From assembly GCA_000320545.1 (NCBI GenBank), contig ADNK01003517.1, positions 1 through 55,095 of the forward strand: a DNA stretch of 55,095 bases, read 5' to 3'. The stretch comes from Bigelowiella natans CCMP2755 (lineage: Eukaryota; Cercozoa; Chlorarachniophyceae). The position numbers and the translations under genes are program-made. This document shows, piece by piece, positions 35,800-48,181 of this stretch (position 1 is its first letter; every line of letters begins with the position of its first letter). The notes under the pieces were generated by a model. It worked only from the letters and a program-made list of their open reading frames with translations. It was not told the origin of the DNA and made no database searches.

Positions 35800-37633
35800 G
35801 AGCCAACATGAAAGCCATTCCATGGAGATCATTTGACACATTGAATGGCATCACATGATTCATTGAAGCACACAAAATTGTCATTTGTGACTTTCCATGC
35901 ACACAATGCAGGCCCCAAAGTGGGTGACATCATTTATCACTCTGCCATGATCTCTAGACCTGTCTGTCCTGACCAGCAATTGCAAAAAAACATGTCGCGT
36001 CGTGATGTTCGATGTGGCACTACTCAATGGCATCATGAAGTCAGTTGCGCCGCAATTTGATGGTGCGTTGGTGTGATGGGCGACCACCTCTCTAGATCTC
36101 GGTCAACCACGTCACGGGGGCCTGCAAAATGAGCTAGCTCAGTCAATTTTTGGAGTTTGACATTCAAACATGGCGCAATCAAAAGCTCTGAATGATAGAC
36201 ATGCAACATGACATGCACATGTGCCATGTTGCTGTGTCAATCATCTGATCACGCCGCCAAGAAAGTCGTCAGTTGAATTTTGGGAAACTTTTTCGGCTGA
36301 AAACACACGCTGGCATGATTGGTTTCAGAGTGCGAGGCGAAGCTGCTTGGAAGGCTCCCTGCATGTGAGAAACGTGCGAAAAGTGCAGACGAATGATCGA
36401 TGGGTTTGGTGGGATTCTCATCAACGTTCAACCTCACGTCGCTTTCCCTGCGCATTTCGATTTTTTCAGAAGTGCACAAAGCTAGAAAGCCAGAAATTTC
36501 AAAGCACGTTTTTGAGAACAACACACACTTCTGAAAAACTCGAACACGAACTTTGCACGATGTGATCAATTGAGTGGGTGTTTGACGAACTTGAGCGCAC
36601 GCGCAGCAAAGTCACGACGAACACGCAACGGATCGAATCTGTGCAGCGGCGAAACAGCGAAGCTCAAATCGCACCGTGGAAAGTGAAAACTGGACCAAAA
36701 TTCGTCAAAAATTGTCGTGTGGTGCGCTCTGCGCTCCGATGAACTTGGAAACCACACTTTTGACCTCGTTTTTCAGTCATGCATGTCAATGGAGTTTGGA
36801 CCTCAGAACTTCAACAGTTGACTCGAACGATGCGTGCAGTGCGCGGGCGCCAGCTAGCCAGCCACAGCGATGCAATGTGGGGGGAGCTGCACCCCAATTT
36901 GGCAATGTCCAAACGTGACGCGCGTGAAAACACGAACCCAACCATCAAATTTGCGCGAACTCATTGCGTTGTCACGACGCGGTTTGACGAAGGTGTTGTG
37001 ATGATCCACCCACGTGCGTGCAACAACTGCCACCAGGGCCAGAGGGGACAGACTGGACTGAACGCTGGCAATGGCCAACAAGTGGTGTGACGAGAACAAT
37101 GAGAACAGTGGCCAGTGATGAAAAGCCCACACTTCCAAAGTGTGAGAAGATGCTTGCAGTGTGCGAAGTGCAGTGCCTCGCACTGGCAATGAACAATGAA
37201 CAATGAACAATGATGAAAAACCACATCTCCAAAGTGTGACGGGACACTTGCAATGTGCGAAGTGCAGTGCCTCGAACTGGCTTCACTGGTTCAGTGAGGA
37301 CTTGAGGACCAACCAGCAAGCTAGCGGAGTTCATGCAAATTGGCACGAACTGAACATTGCAATGCATCACAACTGACAGCCAAGTGACGACGACGCAAAG
37401 CATCCATCCTGAACAGGAACTTTCTGACAGCCACGTCCACACGGAGATCAACGTCAGGGACAGCCGAGGGGGCGCCGAGCAAGACTCTGGTTTCAACAGA
37501 ATCAGGGGCATCATGAAATGAAGAGCAAGCAGGAGGTGCAGGGCCGAGAGCTGCTCTGATGCCGGAGAACAATTGAGTTCTCACAGCATTCAAGTGAGTG
37601 CAATGATGGATGAGGTGGTTGACACTCATTTCT
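35800..37633. repeat. Island with dispersed repeats, left of the hAT element
   Basis: No supported gene. Two tandem copies of the CAGTGCCTCG(A/C)ACTG repeat lie at about 37112-37190 and 37207-37300. Similarity to 27.2-27.45 kb continues to about 37450 (compare the GTCCACACG word and nearby sequence), so the family member is at least 240 bp. ORFs in this block are readings of the repeat. Confidence 0.55.
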
Positions 37634-38303
37634 CAAGGGTTTCTCACTCCCCGGGAATCCCGGCAGGGATGCGCGGACTTTCAAGGTGTGCCTTGTTTCG
37701 GCGGCAGCCGAAATTTTTTTCAGGATTTGAACTGAAAACGAAGATTTCCTTGCAAAAAATCGAATTTCATGTGTGAACATCCACATGGATTTCCATGGAT
37801 TTCTTTGGCCGAAATTGACGTGAAATCTCTGGCAACGCTCGCAACTTTTTTTCACACGAGCTAATTGGGGCCAACCCCAGCACACCACACCAACCTTCCT
37901 TGCCCTCTTTCCCTCATGTCAAATTCAGAGAAGTGTGTGTTGAAGAACGGGAGTCATGTGAGGGTGCATCATGAACACAACGGGGTCGTAGTTGCACACG
38001 ACAGTGTGATTTCTCTGCCAAAGTGCGGTTGGGGTCATGTGACGAGGAGGCAATTGCGAGGAGGCTGGACGGGAAGACACATCCTTGGGGAGAACTTGAG
38101 GCAACGTTCTCGGTTGCTGAGGACGAATGGCGTCACATCAGGAGAAGCTGCAAGGAGGATGGTTTGAAGGATGTGTGCCAGTCATGCCTGTGTGCTGACC
38201 ACACAAGATGCATGTGCAGATCCGGAACACACAACCCTCCAGAGCTGGCATCGCAGTGTTTGATTGCACGTTCACACACAACACACACACACACACACAC
38301 ACA

Positions 38304-38334
<31 letters not shown>

Positions 38335-38360
38335 CACACATGCACACATGCACACACACA

Positions 38361-38397
<37 letters not shown>

Positions 38398-38935
38398 CAC
38401 GTGCACACACACGCACACACCATGCACGTGTGCATCGTGGCTTGCCTTTTCTTCGTTCATCACTCGCTGTTGAATTTGAACACGTCATTTTGAAATTGTG
38501 AATCATTTCAGAAGAAATGTGCCAATTTTGACCAGTGAAAAATGAACTGGCATGAGCCCGCTGCGCCGCGCTGCGTGCACACTGCGCCTCGCTGCGCCTG
38601 CCACAAACTGCAAAAAATCATGCCTGCGCGCGCATTTTTGCTCCGGAAACGTTCAATTTTGTGTTTTGAGTTGTGAAAATTTGAGAGAAGAAAGATCTTT
38701 TTGCACCTGTCACTTTGGCATGGTTTTTGTGGAAGGAGGCGAAGTCAGGGGCGTTTCCGGAGCACTCAAAGTTTGTGCCCCACCCATTTTCGATTTTCCA
38801 AAAAACAATTTTTTTTGCTTTCCTGAGGGTCCTAGGGCCCTCACATGGTCCACAGGGGTCATGTGTGAAAGTTTGGAGTGGAATCCGCGCATGCTAGCAT
38901 GCCTGCCGGGATTCCAGGGGAGTGAGAAACCCTTG
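37634..38935. mobile_element. Complete non-autonomous hAT-like transposon (1302 bp)
   Basis: The terminal inverted repeats match over 34 bp with one mismatch. The left end reads CAAGGGTTTCTCACTCC at 37634. The right end is its reverse complement and finishes at 38935. After that the similarity resumes past a CATGCTAG insertion. Both ends are flanked by the same 8-bp direct repeat TCATTTCT (37626-37633 and 38936-38943), the target-site duplication length of hAT elements. No transposase is recognisable inside; the longest ORFs are about 100-156 codons and partly come from a (CA)n repeat at 38279-38400. It would therefore need a transposase in trans. The intact duplication and near-identical ends suggest a fairly young insertion. 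Confidence 0.85.
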
Positions 38936-38943
38936 TCATTTCT

Positions 38944-39453
38944 GGCTTTGAACAAGCCCGACATCGCAAAGAGGGCAGATCGAGGATGAGGGGGGCAAAT
39001 TGTGGATTTCAGCCCTGAGTTCTTCAGTTTCGTGAGTCCCAGCACGGAACATGAGTTTCAACAAAACACCCAAGTGACAATTGCCAAGTGACCGTGCCAC
39101 TCATCCAATTGCACTCATCTAGATGGCTTCTTCAGTGAGGAACAAGCTGTTACGGCTGCTGCACTCTTTCTCGGCAAGTTTCCAACACTGGATGGAACAA
39201 GAAAGTTGGATGTCGTAACTCCAAAATCTCTTCCGTTGGTAATTCAGACCTTAACTTTGTTTGAAAATCATCCTATTTCATTTTCAATGTATAATTTACA
39301 ATTACGACACAAGTTTTTAATTAAACTGCAAAAGAATCCACCACGCTTTGTGTCTGTCTGATAGGAGCGGAAGTTATTCCATTATTCCCGCCCCCTCTCA
39401 CTCCTCTTGCTTTTTTGGAAAGATAGCTACTTGTAGATTTTTCCGAATCTACG
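38944..39453. other. Island remainder and promoter side of the V-ATPase gene
   Basis: Repeat-type sequence continues to about 39070. From 39120 a short open frame starts with an ATG (MASSVRNKLLRLLHSFSA) and stops after about 31 codons; it is not clearly part of the next gene. The rest is AT-rich 5' flank without recognisable elements. Confidence 0.35.
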
Positions 39454-42400
39454 ATGTGGTTTTACCCTTCAACCATGCTGCGGTCAGCTGACATGTCGTA
39501 TGTCACGCTGAATGTACCTGACGATGAAGCTGGGATCGCCATTCAAAAGGTTGCTACCAAGTTCCGCAAACTACATATGATTGACATCAGCCTGGACGAT
39601 GATGAGACTGTTCAGAGGGCAAAACGAACAAAGCTGAAAATGGCAGATTTGACTATGATGGAACGAAAGCTCGATGAATTTGAGAGCCTTATGGCAAAGT
39701 ATGACATTGAGATGACCGTCGAGGCAGATGAGGATTTCGACCCGATTGGTGTCGCTCCTGGCCAGAACCGAAACCTCGCGGAAGAGATGAAGCAATGGTT
39801 CCGCGGAAAATCAAATTGTGATGAGCGAGATCTTAATGGAAATATTAATGCGATAAAGAGACTTGAGATACAAATTAACGAGCTTGATGAAAAGATAGAG
39901 GTACGCGCTAATATGATCCGTACATGACATTAGTCTTATTACGAGCAGTATATTTGATGATTGTAATTTTTCTCAGGTCTTAGAATTTGCCAAAGGATTT
40001 CCCTCACTATATGAAAAGAAAACGGGGGGGGCTGGCTACCAGACCGAGCTTGCAGATGTTGAGAGTGGAGAGAAAAAGACATCTTCTGCTGACAGGGAGG
40101 GATACAAGGTAGGTGCCACGCTGATCAGTTTTATGATTTTTTGAGTACTAAATACTAATATTACGTGTATGTAGGTGATTTGGGGAACCATTCCAACGCA
40201 CATGAAAAGCGGTTTCAAACGTACCCTGGCTCGAGTCTCTCGCTTTAATGCTGTCCCATACTTCAGTGGAGATGTAAGTTCAATTCGATATCATCGATCA
40301 ACCAGACTACTAAAAGTTTTTTTTCATTAGGAGATAAGACTTCTCGATAAAGGAGGATCAAATGAATTGATCAGCAAGGTTCCATTTTACGTTGTTACGG
40401 TCGGAAAGTATATCTCGTCGGCATTCACAGAGCGACTGGCACAATATATGAACATAGTCACCGTAGAGGTAAGATGTTCGTGTTGATACAAATTTAAGGC
40501 AGATGCCCTGGCTAAAACTACACGTATCATCCTGTAGGTACCGAGTTCCAAGCTTCGTGTTTCTGAAGCATTGGAGAAATATAGGAAAGACCGTTCCGAT
40601 ATGATGTTGGTGCTCAAGACTTCCAAAGCAGCTCTCCGTAAAACCCTTCGTAAATTTGCGAGGTGGGTAGGATAAGGAATAGGAAGAATAGAAATTGCCA
40701 TAATTCTGAAACTGGACAAATCTTATCTTATTTTTGTGGATCAACTTGAGTCAACTCTTTACACGCACAATAACAATTCCGAAATAATGTTTCACAGTTC
40801 CGAAACCAAAGAAGGGCAGACGTTCTGTCCCATAAAGTTGTGGCAGTCTGCACTTCGACAGGAGAAAGCTATTCTTGACGCTACATTAAAAATCCGCTGG
40901 CAAAGAAACTTTGTCGAGGTAGCTCCAAAACTGCTTTTTCAGAATACTCCTCTCCCTCTATCTTCCTTGTTTGTTTCTTCCAGTCTTGGTCACACTAATA
41001 TAGTTATGCGAATTGAATATTTTTGTTCGTTTTTCTGCTATTTTTTGGTTTGGAATTAAGATGGCCGGCTGGGTTCCGAGTGATGACGTTGGCACTTTAA
41101 TCCAAATTGTTAATTCTGAGCTTTCTGGGCGCTCAAATGTGAGTGTGAGGTCAGCTCCGGGTCCGAATAAAGGCGACCATGGAGAGATTAGTAGCCCTCC
41201 CACATACTTTCCGACTAATAGCTTCACAGAACAGTTTCAGTCCATTGTCGATACCTACGGTATTGCAACATACAAGGAAATCAATCCCGGCCTCTTTACC
41301 ATAGTTACTTTTCCATTCCTCTTTGGCGTGATGTACGGCGATATAGGGCATGGGGGATTCATGGCTCTAATGGGAGGGTACTTGGTTGCGAATGGTGCTA
41401 AACATGAAGAAATGATAAGAAAAGGAAAATTAGGAGAGCTTCTATCAGGAATGCATGAAGCACGATATGTGCTGTTCTTTATGGGGTTGTTTGGCTTCTA
41501 TTGCGGCAGCATCTATAATGATCTATTTTCGGTACCGTTAAGTATATTTTCGACACGGTGGGACAATAAAGGCTACTGGCAAGGTAGCCCTGGGGGTGGA
41601 GACGATCAATATCCATACGGCGTTGATCCTTCATGGTACGGAACTACAAACCAGCTGCAATTCATGAATTCACTCAAAATGAAGCTTAGCGTGATTCTTG
41701 GAGTGACACAGATGACCTTTGGTATCGCTCTCGGGGCTCTCAATCATATTTATGAGGGTGACTATCTTGGTTTGATTTTCGAATGGGTTCCGCGAATGCT
41801 TTTTATGTGCTGTACATTTGGCTATATGATCGGGATTATTATTTACAAATGGTGCGTTAATTGGGAGAACAGAAATGTTGCTCCTCCGTCTCTTATCCAA
41901 ACTATGATCAAAATGTTCCTTGCCCCTGGCATTGTAGAAGAGGAGAATGAATTGTACGATGGACAGGCAGAAGTGCAATTGTATCTCATCCTGATAGCGA
42001 TAGCATCAGTACCTATTATGCTATTTGCCAAGCCGCTGATAAAGCATTTTTGTTGTCACGGCGGCAGAGGGGGGGGGCGCAACAGCAGCAATGATGGGTA
42101 TGGTGAATTTGGAGTCCACGGTGGTGCTACAGAATTGAAAAGTGTTGTAACATCTACTAATGAGAAAACGGGACTTGTGGGAAATAGTAGTAGCAACACC
42201 AATCGAGGATATGGTTCACTTGATGATCATAAACAACAGCATGGTAGTACTAGTAGTCACCATGATGATGGTGATGATGATGATGAGCATGGTGGTATTG
42301 GTGAAATAATGATCCACCAAGGCATCCATACCATTGAGTTTGTACTAGGTTGTGTATCAAATACAGCGTCTTATCTCCGTCTTTGGGCACTTTCCCTCGC

Positions 42401-42668
42401 TCATGCCGAGTTGGCCGAAGTATTTTGGTCAAAATTAATTATGGGTTTGGGTCTCGAGAGTGGTGCAGGAGCTTTAGGATTGGTGATCGGGTTTGCAGCA
42501 TGGTTCTCTGCTACATTCGCAGTTCTCATCTGTATGGATACGATGGAATGTGTATTGCATGCACTTCGTCTTCATTGGGTAGAATTTCAGAATAAATTCT
42601 ATCGAGCCGAAGGATACAAGTTTGTTGCTTTAGATTTTCTCTCCAAAGAGTTTGTCTCCGGAGAGTAG
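39454..42668 (+). CDS. V-type proton ATPase 100-kDa subunit a
   Basis: Seven exons with exact phase: 39454-39900, 39977-40108, 40175-40273, 40331-40468, 40538-40662, 40798-40918 and 41061-42668. They give 889 residues, normal for the family. The cytosolic N-terminal half begins with MLRSADMSYVTLNVP, the usual position of FRSEEM, and includes ERKLDEFE and the FVVTVGKY-type core. The membrane half has PTYFPTNSFTEQFQSIVDTYG, PFLFGVMYGDIGHG and the proton-path helix ASYLRLWALSLAHAELAEVFW. That helix contains the essential Arg (about residue 793, matching R735 of yeast Vph1). A low-complexity His/Asp/Ser loop lies before this helix (about 690-765). The subunit translocates protons in the V0 sector of endomembranes. 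Introns are short (64-142 bp) and mostly free of microsatellites, unlike those of other genes here. The start could be Met 1 or Met 8. Confidence 0.95.
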
Positions 42669-43009
42669 CTATATCTACACTCGTAAATTTACCGTTGGAG
42701 CTATTTTAAAGTTCAAAGGAAAAATAAAACTCTCAGGAACTTTGTTGATTGGAGCATAGTTGAATGCAAATACAATCACGATACATACGTCCAAGCAAAC
42801 ACGCAAAACAAAAATAAAATATTGATAAACGATCATATATATTGTACCAATGGATTCACCCGATAACACTCGATATCTGCCTAATCTGTATTTTCATGCA
42901 CCCGAGACGAGAAATACATGCAGAATTAATTATTATATCATGTGGTAGATGCAAATAATGCAAATATTTCAAGAATTATGAACCCTGAAATTCTTCCGGA
43001 TTTCATTCT

Positions 43010-45060
43010 ATCTAGCTATGAACGATGAATTATGCGCAGTTGCACACAACACGGCTACGAGGGGTCACCGTTTATAGCGCGCAGCGTGAGATAATTCTCT
43101 CCGGTGCATGACGATGACATGACGCCCACATTTGCAACGTGTTCGAGCGACATCTAAACATGCTATGCGTGAGCAGGCGCATGGCTGTGCTAGCGTCTAG
43201 GCGTTACTATAGCATGCAAGACGGATGTAATGAATCAATTAAATTTGTTCAATGGCCATGCTCATCTAGTCATGTAGCTGTGCAATGCAGCGGCTACTAG
43301 GCTACAGCGCTAATGTTGAATCTGTTGGTGATGTGTTTCATGCAGTCAAATCCATGCATGTTGCTTCGGTCTTGAATGGCGCGCATTTCGCGTAGCGCAC
43401 TGCAGAGCACTGCAGCAGTGCGTGTTTCCTTCTCTTCGCAAGACAACCTTTTCGTTTGTTCGTCGTCGCGCATCGTCGATCACCATGTGGCAGTGAGCTG
43501 ATTCCTCAAGCAGCGTTGATGTGTGGTGTTCGCAGTGGGCATGCAAGAAAGAAGATGATCTACATCTTTGATGACGTTGAATCCATTGGTCTCCGCTGTG
43601 ATGTGTTTCATGCAGTCAAATGCATGCTGGCATGTTGCTTCGGTCTTGAATGGCGCGCATTTCGCGCAGCACTAGAGCAGTGCGTGCTTCTGTGCTAGCA
43701 TGTGACGATGTGGCAACATGTGGATTGAACACCTCTAGACCTAGTAGATTTGCGTTCGAAGCTGCAAAATGCAGCGTGGTATAGGGACATTAATGTCCAT
43801 ATACGTGTACGCGTAAGGAACACATGTACCCAGGCACACCACGTGTACTAAAAAGAGCACATGTGCCATGTTCACGTCTACACGTGCACCAAAAAAGACA
43901 TGCACATGTACCAAAAATTGCCAAGCGTAGATGCAGTGCACGCAGTTCATATGCAATAGCACGCAGTTACACAGCATGCACTACTAATTGCACATGTGTT
44001 CATCTGTGTAGGTCTGATGCATGTGATTTTAGGCACATTACATATATCATTAGCGCTGTTATGATTACTTATGTAGTTAAGCTATTGCTACGACAAGCAA
44101 TGTGTGGCACACATGAATGCATGTAAGTACATGTGAGCGCTGTTGTTTGGCACACGTGTAGCTGTAGGTACATGTGAAGTATGTGATGTACACATGTAGT
44201 AGACGGAATACACGCATAGGGACATTAATGTCCATATAGTGGTGCAGCAAAAAACATGTCATTTGCCAAGGCTAAAACTTGCGACTATGCACAACTAGAC
44301 AACTACATCGTGGACAAGCCCAGCATTGCACACGTGTAGATCGACATGATGTCCCACGACAAATGAACCATCAGCGCCAGATGGCTGTTCTAGTTTTGCA
44401 CACACGTCTAGATGCACTCACAATTTGTCACATCACATCATGCCTGCAACATGCTCTAGTGCTGATCACAAACTCAAATTACGAAACCAATTGACCGCCA
44501 TCATGAACAGAAACGACGACACAAAAGTGACTCCCTGCAATTGAAAAATATAAAAAAGAAACACGAGTGGCTGCGCGCAATGCGCGGCACATGGCACATC
44601 GACGACTTGCGAGCTAGAGAAAATGATGCGCATGCACATGCATGAAGCACGTGAAAGCAGAGACAGACAGACACAACATTAGAACATGAGCACTATGTGA
44701 TGTGTCGTAGCCGCTGCTTTGCACAGCTCTAGAGCTACGTGTTAGGCGATGACCATTGAAAACATTCATTCACTTCATCACATCGATCCGTCTCACGCAC
44801 ATCATGCTAGCATGCACTAGCATGCGCGATGACAACAGCTGAGACACATATGCATGTGTTGTGCCACAGTGCACGTGCGAAGCATGCACAAAGTGCTACT
44901 ACAGCATGACTAGCAGATAGATGAGTCTCGACCCATGTGCTACACTCATGTCTAGATGCATTTTTGTAATGCGTGTACTTGAACGGACGTACGTCTGGAT
45001 ATATGTCGTACATATACTGCAAGCTATGTGCAGTCGTTCATTTTGCAACACAATCACAAT
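43010..45060. repeat. TGCA/CTAG-rich island with internal duplications
   Basis: It begins after about 340 bp of AT-rich 3' flank. A roughly 95-bp segment (GTGATGTGTTTCATGCAGTC, ending GCAGTGCGTG) is duplicated at about 43330-43425 and 43598-43688. The word ATAGGGACATTAATGTCCAT, with a palindromic core, occurs at about 43782 and 44216. The outer sequences form an imperfect inverted repeat about 460 bp apart. Similarity to 360-460 is found at about 43220-43310. No gene is supported. Confidence 0.6.
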
Positions 45061-45227
45061 TGCGAATTAAATCTAGCATGTCATCAAGCATAACAAACTT
45101 CTGTTGTAAAATGTGACTTAAGTGGGAACAAGTTTGTACAATAATGTTTGTAAATCTATGACGTTGTACTAAATCGAAGACATTTTGCCGCCCTTTGCCT
45201 CTTTTGAATTTTCAAATACTCAGATCG

Positions 45228-46686
45228 CTATTCCCTTGTGTCTATGGTACTTGGAATCGAAGCTGGCGTAACTGATTCTGCGGTTGACGAGGAAACACTC
45301 GTCCTTTCAACTGTATCATCTCCCATAAATGTATCCAAGGGAAGGGCACATATCGCTGATTTGAAACGTGATTTGTTTTCATCTGAGTAGAAAGGAACAT
45401 TAAGTTTGATTTATTTCATTTATCATAGATGATTATTGTATACCGTTTGTCTTGTCCAGCCTGTCACTGTAGCTTATGTATAAAAGCGTATTTTTTTCTT
45501 CGTCAAAAATCCTCCGTACTTTAATACTCTGTATTGTTTTAAAGATGAGAACATAATGCAATTGAAGAACAATGATGATTCCATCAATATCATAATCATC
45601 ATCATCATCATCTTAAATGTAGCAATACCTTCCCGAAAAAGAGCGACCTACTTTCAGAAAACACTTCCTCTCCCTTAATATTGTTTTAGTACGAGAAATT
45701 AGAAACGATGGCAGCCATATCAAACACTTTTAAGAAATATGTTTCAATCACCCAGTGCATGTGTGTGTGTGTGGTAATAACATTTTTGTGGCGTTCTACG
45801 ACTATAAATACCGCTTTTGACTTGCTTACTCCTTTTTTTAAACGGATAGGACCCGTCTTAGCGCACGTAATTCCAACCTGTCAAATTATATTATAATTCA
45901 TCAAACTTATGGGTGCACATACTCGTGCATAGTAATATACAAACATGTACGTACCCAAGCAGAAGAGGAGGAGGAGAGGGGGGGGGGGAGGAGGGGGAGG
46001 AGGCAAATATATTATATACTTATAAATGTATACATAATATATATATTAATATATACATATATTCATATGTTTGTTACTTGTTTTAGTATGAGTCAAAAAA
46101 CGTGTCTTACTACCGCCCCAGGATCGTTGAATCCATTCTGAAATTTCTCAGTAATAGGAATTTGAAAATCAGAGATGTAAAGGGTCACACCTTCGACCTG
46201 TATGAGAAGAAAACGACACATATGTACTTCGCTTATGGTGTCAAGATTATCATTATTATCACCATCATCATCGTTTTTCGACGTCATCATCACGATTATG
46301 ATGGATGAATCGCAAAAGATGCAACTATACCAACCTTTGGATCATCTAATGCATCCACTTTAAGAGAATCTTTAAACACTAGGCCAGAAGTACCAAAATC
46401 CCCAACTGTCCGTGACGTCGAGCCCTTAGAAGATACGTAATCATGATAAAGTCGAGCCCTTCAAACAATATTAATGATGATGAAATATTACAGATATAGG
46501 AATAATATAAGCAGCTAGTACATAGGCATCTTGGGGTGCGACAGAAACCAAACTCGTTGCCGTGATCATCAGTGCCGCAAAGTATTTAAAAAGCCCTTTG
46601 TTGCGTCTTAGGTATTTAGCACGGTGTTCATTTTCCGTATTGCTTAAAGCTAGCGATTTAATCTTTAAGGCTCTGGCCTGATGCAT
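45228..46686 (-). CDS. CreA-family protein
   Basis: Six exons with exact phase: 46492-46686, 46335-46424, 46114-46197, 45812-45877, 45444-45528 and 45228-45382. They give 224 residues. The CreA domain reads FKDSLKVDALDDPKVEGVTL, YISDFQIPITEKF, DPGAVGITCAKTGPI, KVRRIFDEEKNTLLYISYSD and KSRFKSAICALPLD. These are the conserved blocks of bacterial CreA and its algal and plant plastid relatives. The biochemical role of the family is unknown. The first 65 residues are basic, then hydrophobic (KYFAALMITATSLVSVAP), consistent with an organelle leader followed by a signal-like helix, as expected for a lumen or periplasm-derived protein. The Ser/Thr-rich tail after the domain is not conserved. A G-rich/polypurine run (45959-46002 on plus) lies in one intron. 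Confidence 0.88.
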
Positions 46687-46699
46687 AAAGTCGGATTAC

Positions 46700-47240
46700 A
46701 GGATCATTATGATTAGATGATCTAGTTCTTCGTGACTACAAGTAGTTTCTTTTTTTTAAGTATTCGTGTCATTGGTTCCAACCAGCAAAGGAGACGGGCG
46801 TTTGTGTGAACTTTGCATCAACATCATCAAGTGGCTTGTCCTGCTGGGTCGTCTGGATGCCATGTGTGAAGTATCTTTCAACCTCTGAGGTATGGCAGCA
46901 GCAGGACGAAAAGGAGCAGTCGAAAACCCATAGGATGATCCCCTTGCCACCGGTGCTCCGCCGCATGAAAGACACATCCTACGAAAGCAACAATGTCACT
47001 GCTGATTTTTTATTTATTCTCTATATCATTCGATAGAATATAATAATCAAGGCAGGGATGTGCCTATTTCTACGACATCATGTTATCGTTACAGTGTCAG
47101 GAATATGCTCCAAATGAGAGGCTGGAATTGTCGAATTCCATAGAACCGTTCCTGAATCATAGTCGAGACTTTTGCGAACCTGTTATTGTGGTGGGGGATC
47201 GAGCTTTCTTTTCTTCTTCTTAACGAGTTTAGAGATGGTT
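46700..47240. other. Between the CreA-family gene and the minisatellite; nothing firm
   Basis: A block at about 46770-46985 is free of repeats and open in both strands (a 76-codon plus ORF; minus ORFs of 68-73 codons with the words FSTAPFRPAAAIPQ and VERYFTHGIQTTQQ). It could be an exon of an unmodelled gene. No family was recognised. Confidence 0.3.
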
Positions 47241-47243
47241 GTG

Positions 47244-47246
47244 TGA

Positions 47247-47282
<36 letters not shown>

Positions 47283-47301
47283 AGATGTTTGTGTGGTAGT
47301 G

Positions 47302-47335
<34 letters not shown>

Positions 47336-47348
47336 AGATGTTTGTGTG

Positions 47349-47382
<34 letters not shown>

Positions 47383-47442
47383 AGATGTTTGTGTGGTAGT
47401 GGTAGTAGTAGTAGTAGTAGTAGTAGTAGAGATGTTTGTGTG

Positions 47443-47476
<34 letters not shown>

Positions 47477-47562
47477 AGAAATAGTAGCGGCACCAGCAGC
47501 AGAAAAGGAGAGTAAAAGGAAACGAGAGTGTACAGGTATACTACCTTAGCCACTATCCCGTG

Positions 47563-47595
<33 letters not shown>

Positions 47596-47606
47596 TACAA
47601 CCATCT

Positions 47607-47637
<31 letters not shown>

Positions 47638-47650
47638 CACACAAACATCT

Positions 47651-47681
<31 letters not shown>

Positions 47682-47700
47682 CACACAAACATCTCGAAGA
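47244..47700. repeat. Palindromic minisatellite: inverted (TAG)n/GAGATGTTTGTGTGG arrays
   Basis: The left arm (47244-47480) has repeated blocks of (TAG)n joined by GAGATGTTTGTGTGG. The right arm (47562-47697) has three blocks of (CTA)n joined by the reverse complement CCACACAAACATCTC. About 80 bp of unique sequence separate the arms. The whole can fold into a long hairpin. The ORFs here (poly-Tyr, Thr, Leu) are repeat readings. Confidence 0.9.
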
Positions 47701-48181
47701 CAGTGGTGGGGAGGAGTACGGAAAGTAAAGAGAAGGAAAGAAAGAACCTCTCCTCCTCTTCTTTCTCTCTCTCTCTGTTCTCTTTCTTTCTCTCCCGTCT
47801 GGGAAACGACGACGATCTCTTTCTCCTGACAAATACGTGTACCGTACTAGACTCATGACAAATAGTAGGATTATACATACGGCATACGGCATGATAATGA
47901 AATAATTTAGGTAATAATAGATCTAACAACTGTTCGTAGATGCCCCTCTTTAGTGGTAGATCTAGAAATAGTAGATCATTCTCCCATCTTTCCAAACTCT
48001 CTTAATAATGCCTTACGACAAATCCATATCATTGTCGCAGATGAAAATAGGATGGTTCTCCTAGGAAATATCAGCATGAATCATCAGATTATTTCCAGGA
48101 TTTCCTGATTTCCTTTGTTAGGATTTGTGGTGGGAGCAAAATCAATCAGGAGGCAGCAGCCATTCTCATCATTCCGAAACT
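47701..48181. other. Upstream region of the proline dehydrogenase gene
   Basis: A 64-codon open stretch follows an acceptor-like TTTAG at 47910 (VVDLEIVDHSPIFPNSL). An AG-acceptor at 48120 precedes the first called exon. Either could be an untranslated or coding upstream exon. No other feature is recognised. Confidence 0.3.

Noticed and set aside
37865-38493. ORFs inside the hAT element as a transposase remnant
   Set aside because: No DDE or hATC-like motif was visible, and part of the longest ORF is a CA repeat.
47244-47700. CRISPR array
   Set aside because: The repeats are trinucleotide-based, have no unique spacers, are inverted, and the genome is eukaryotic.
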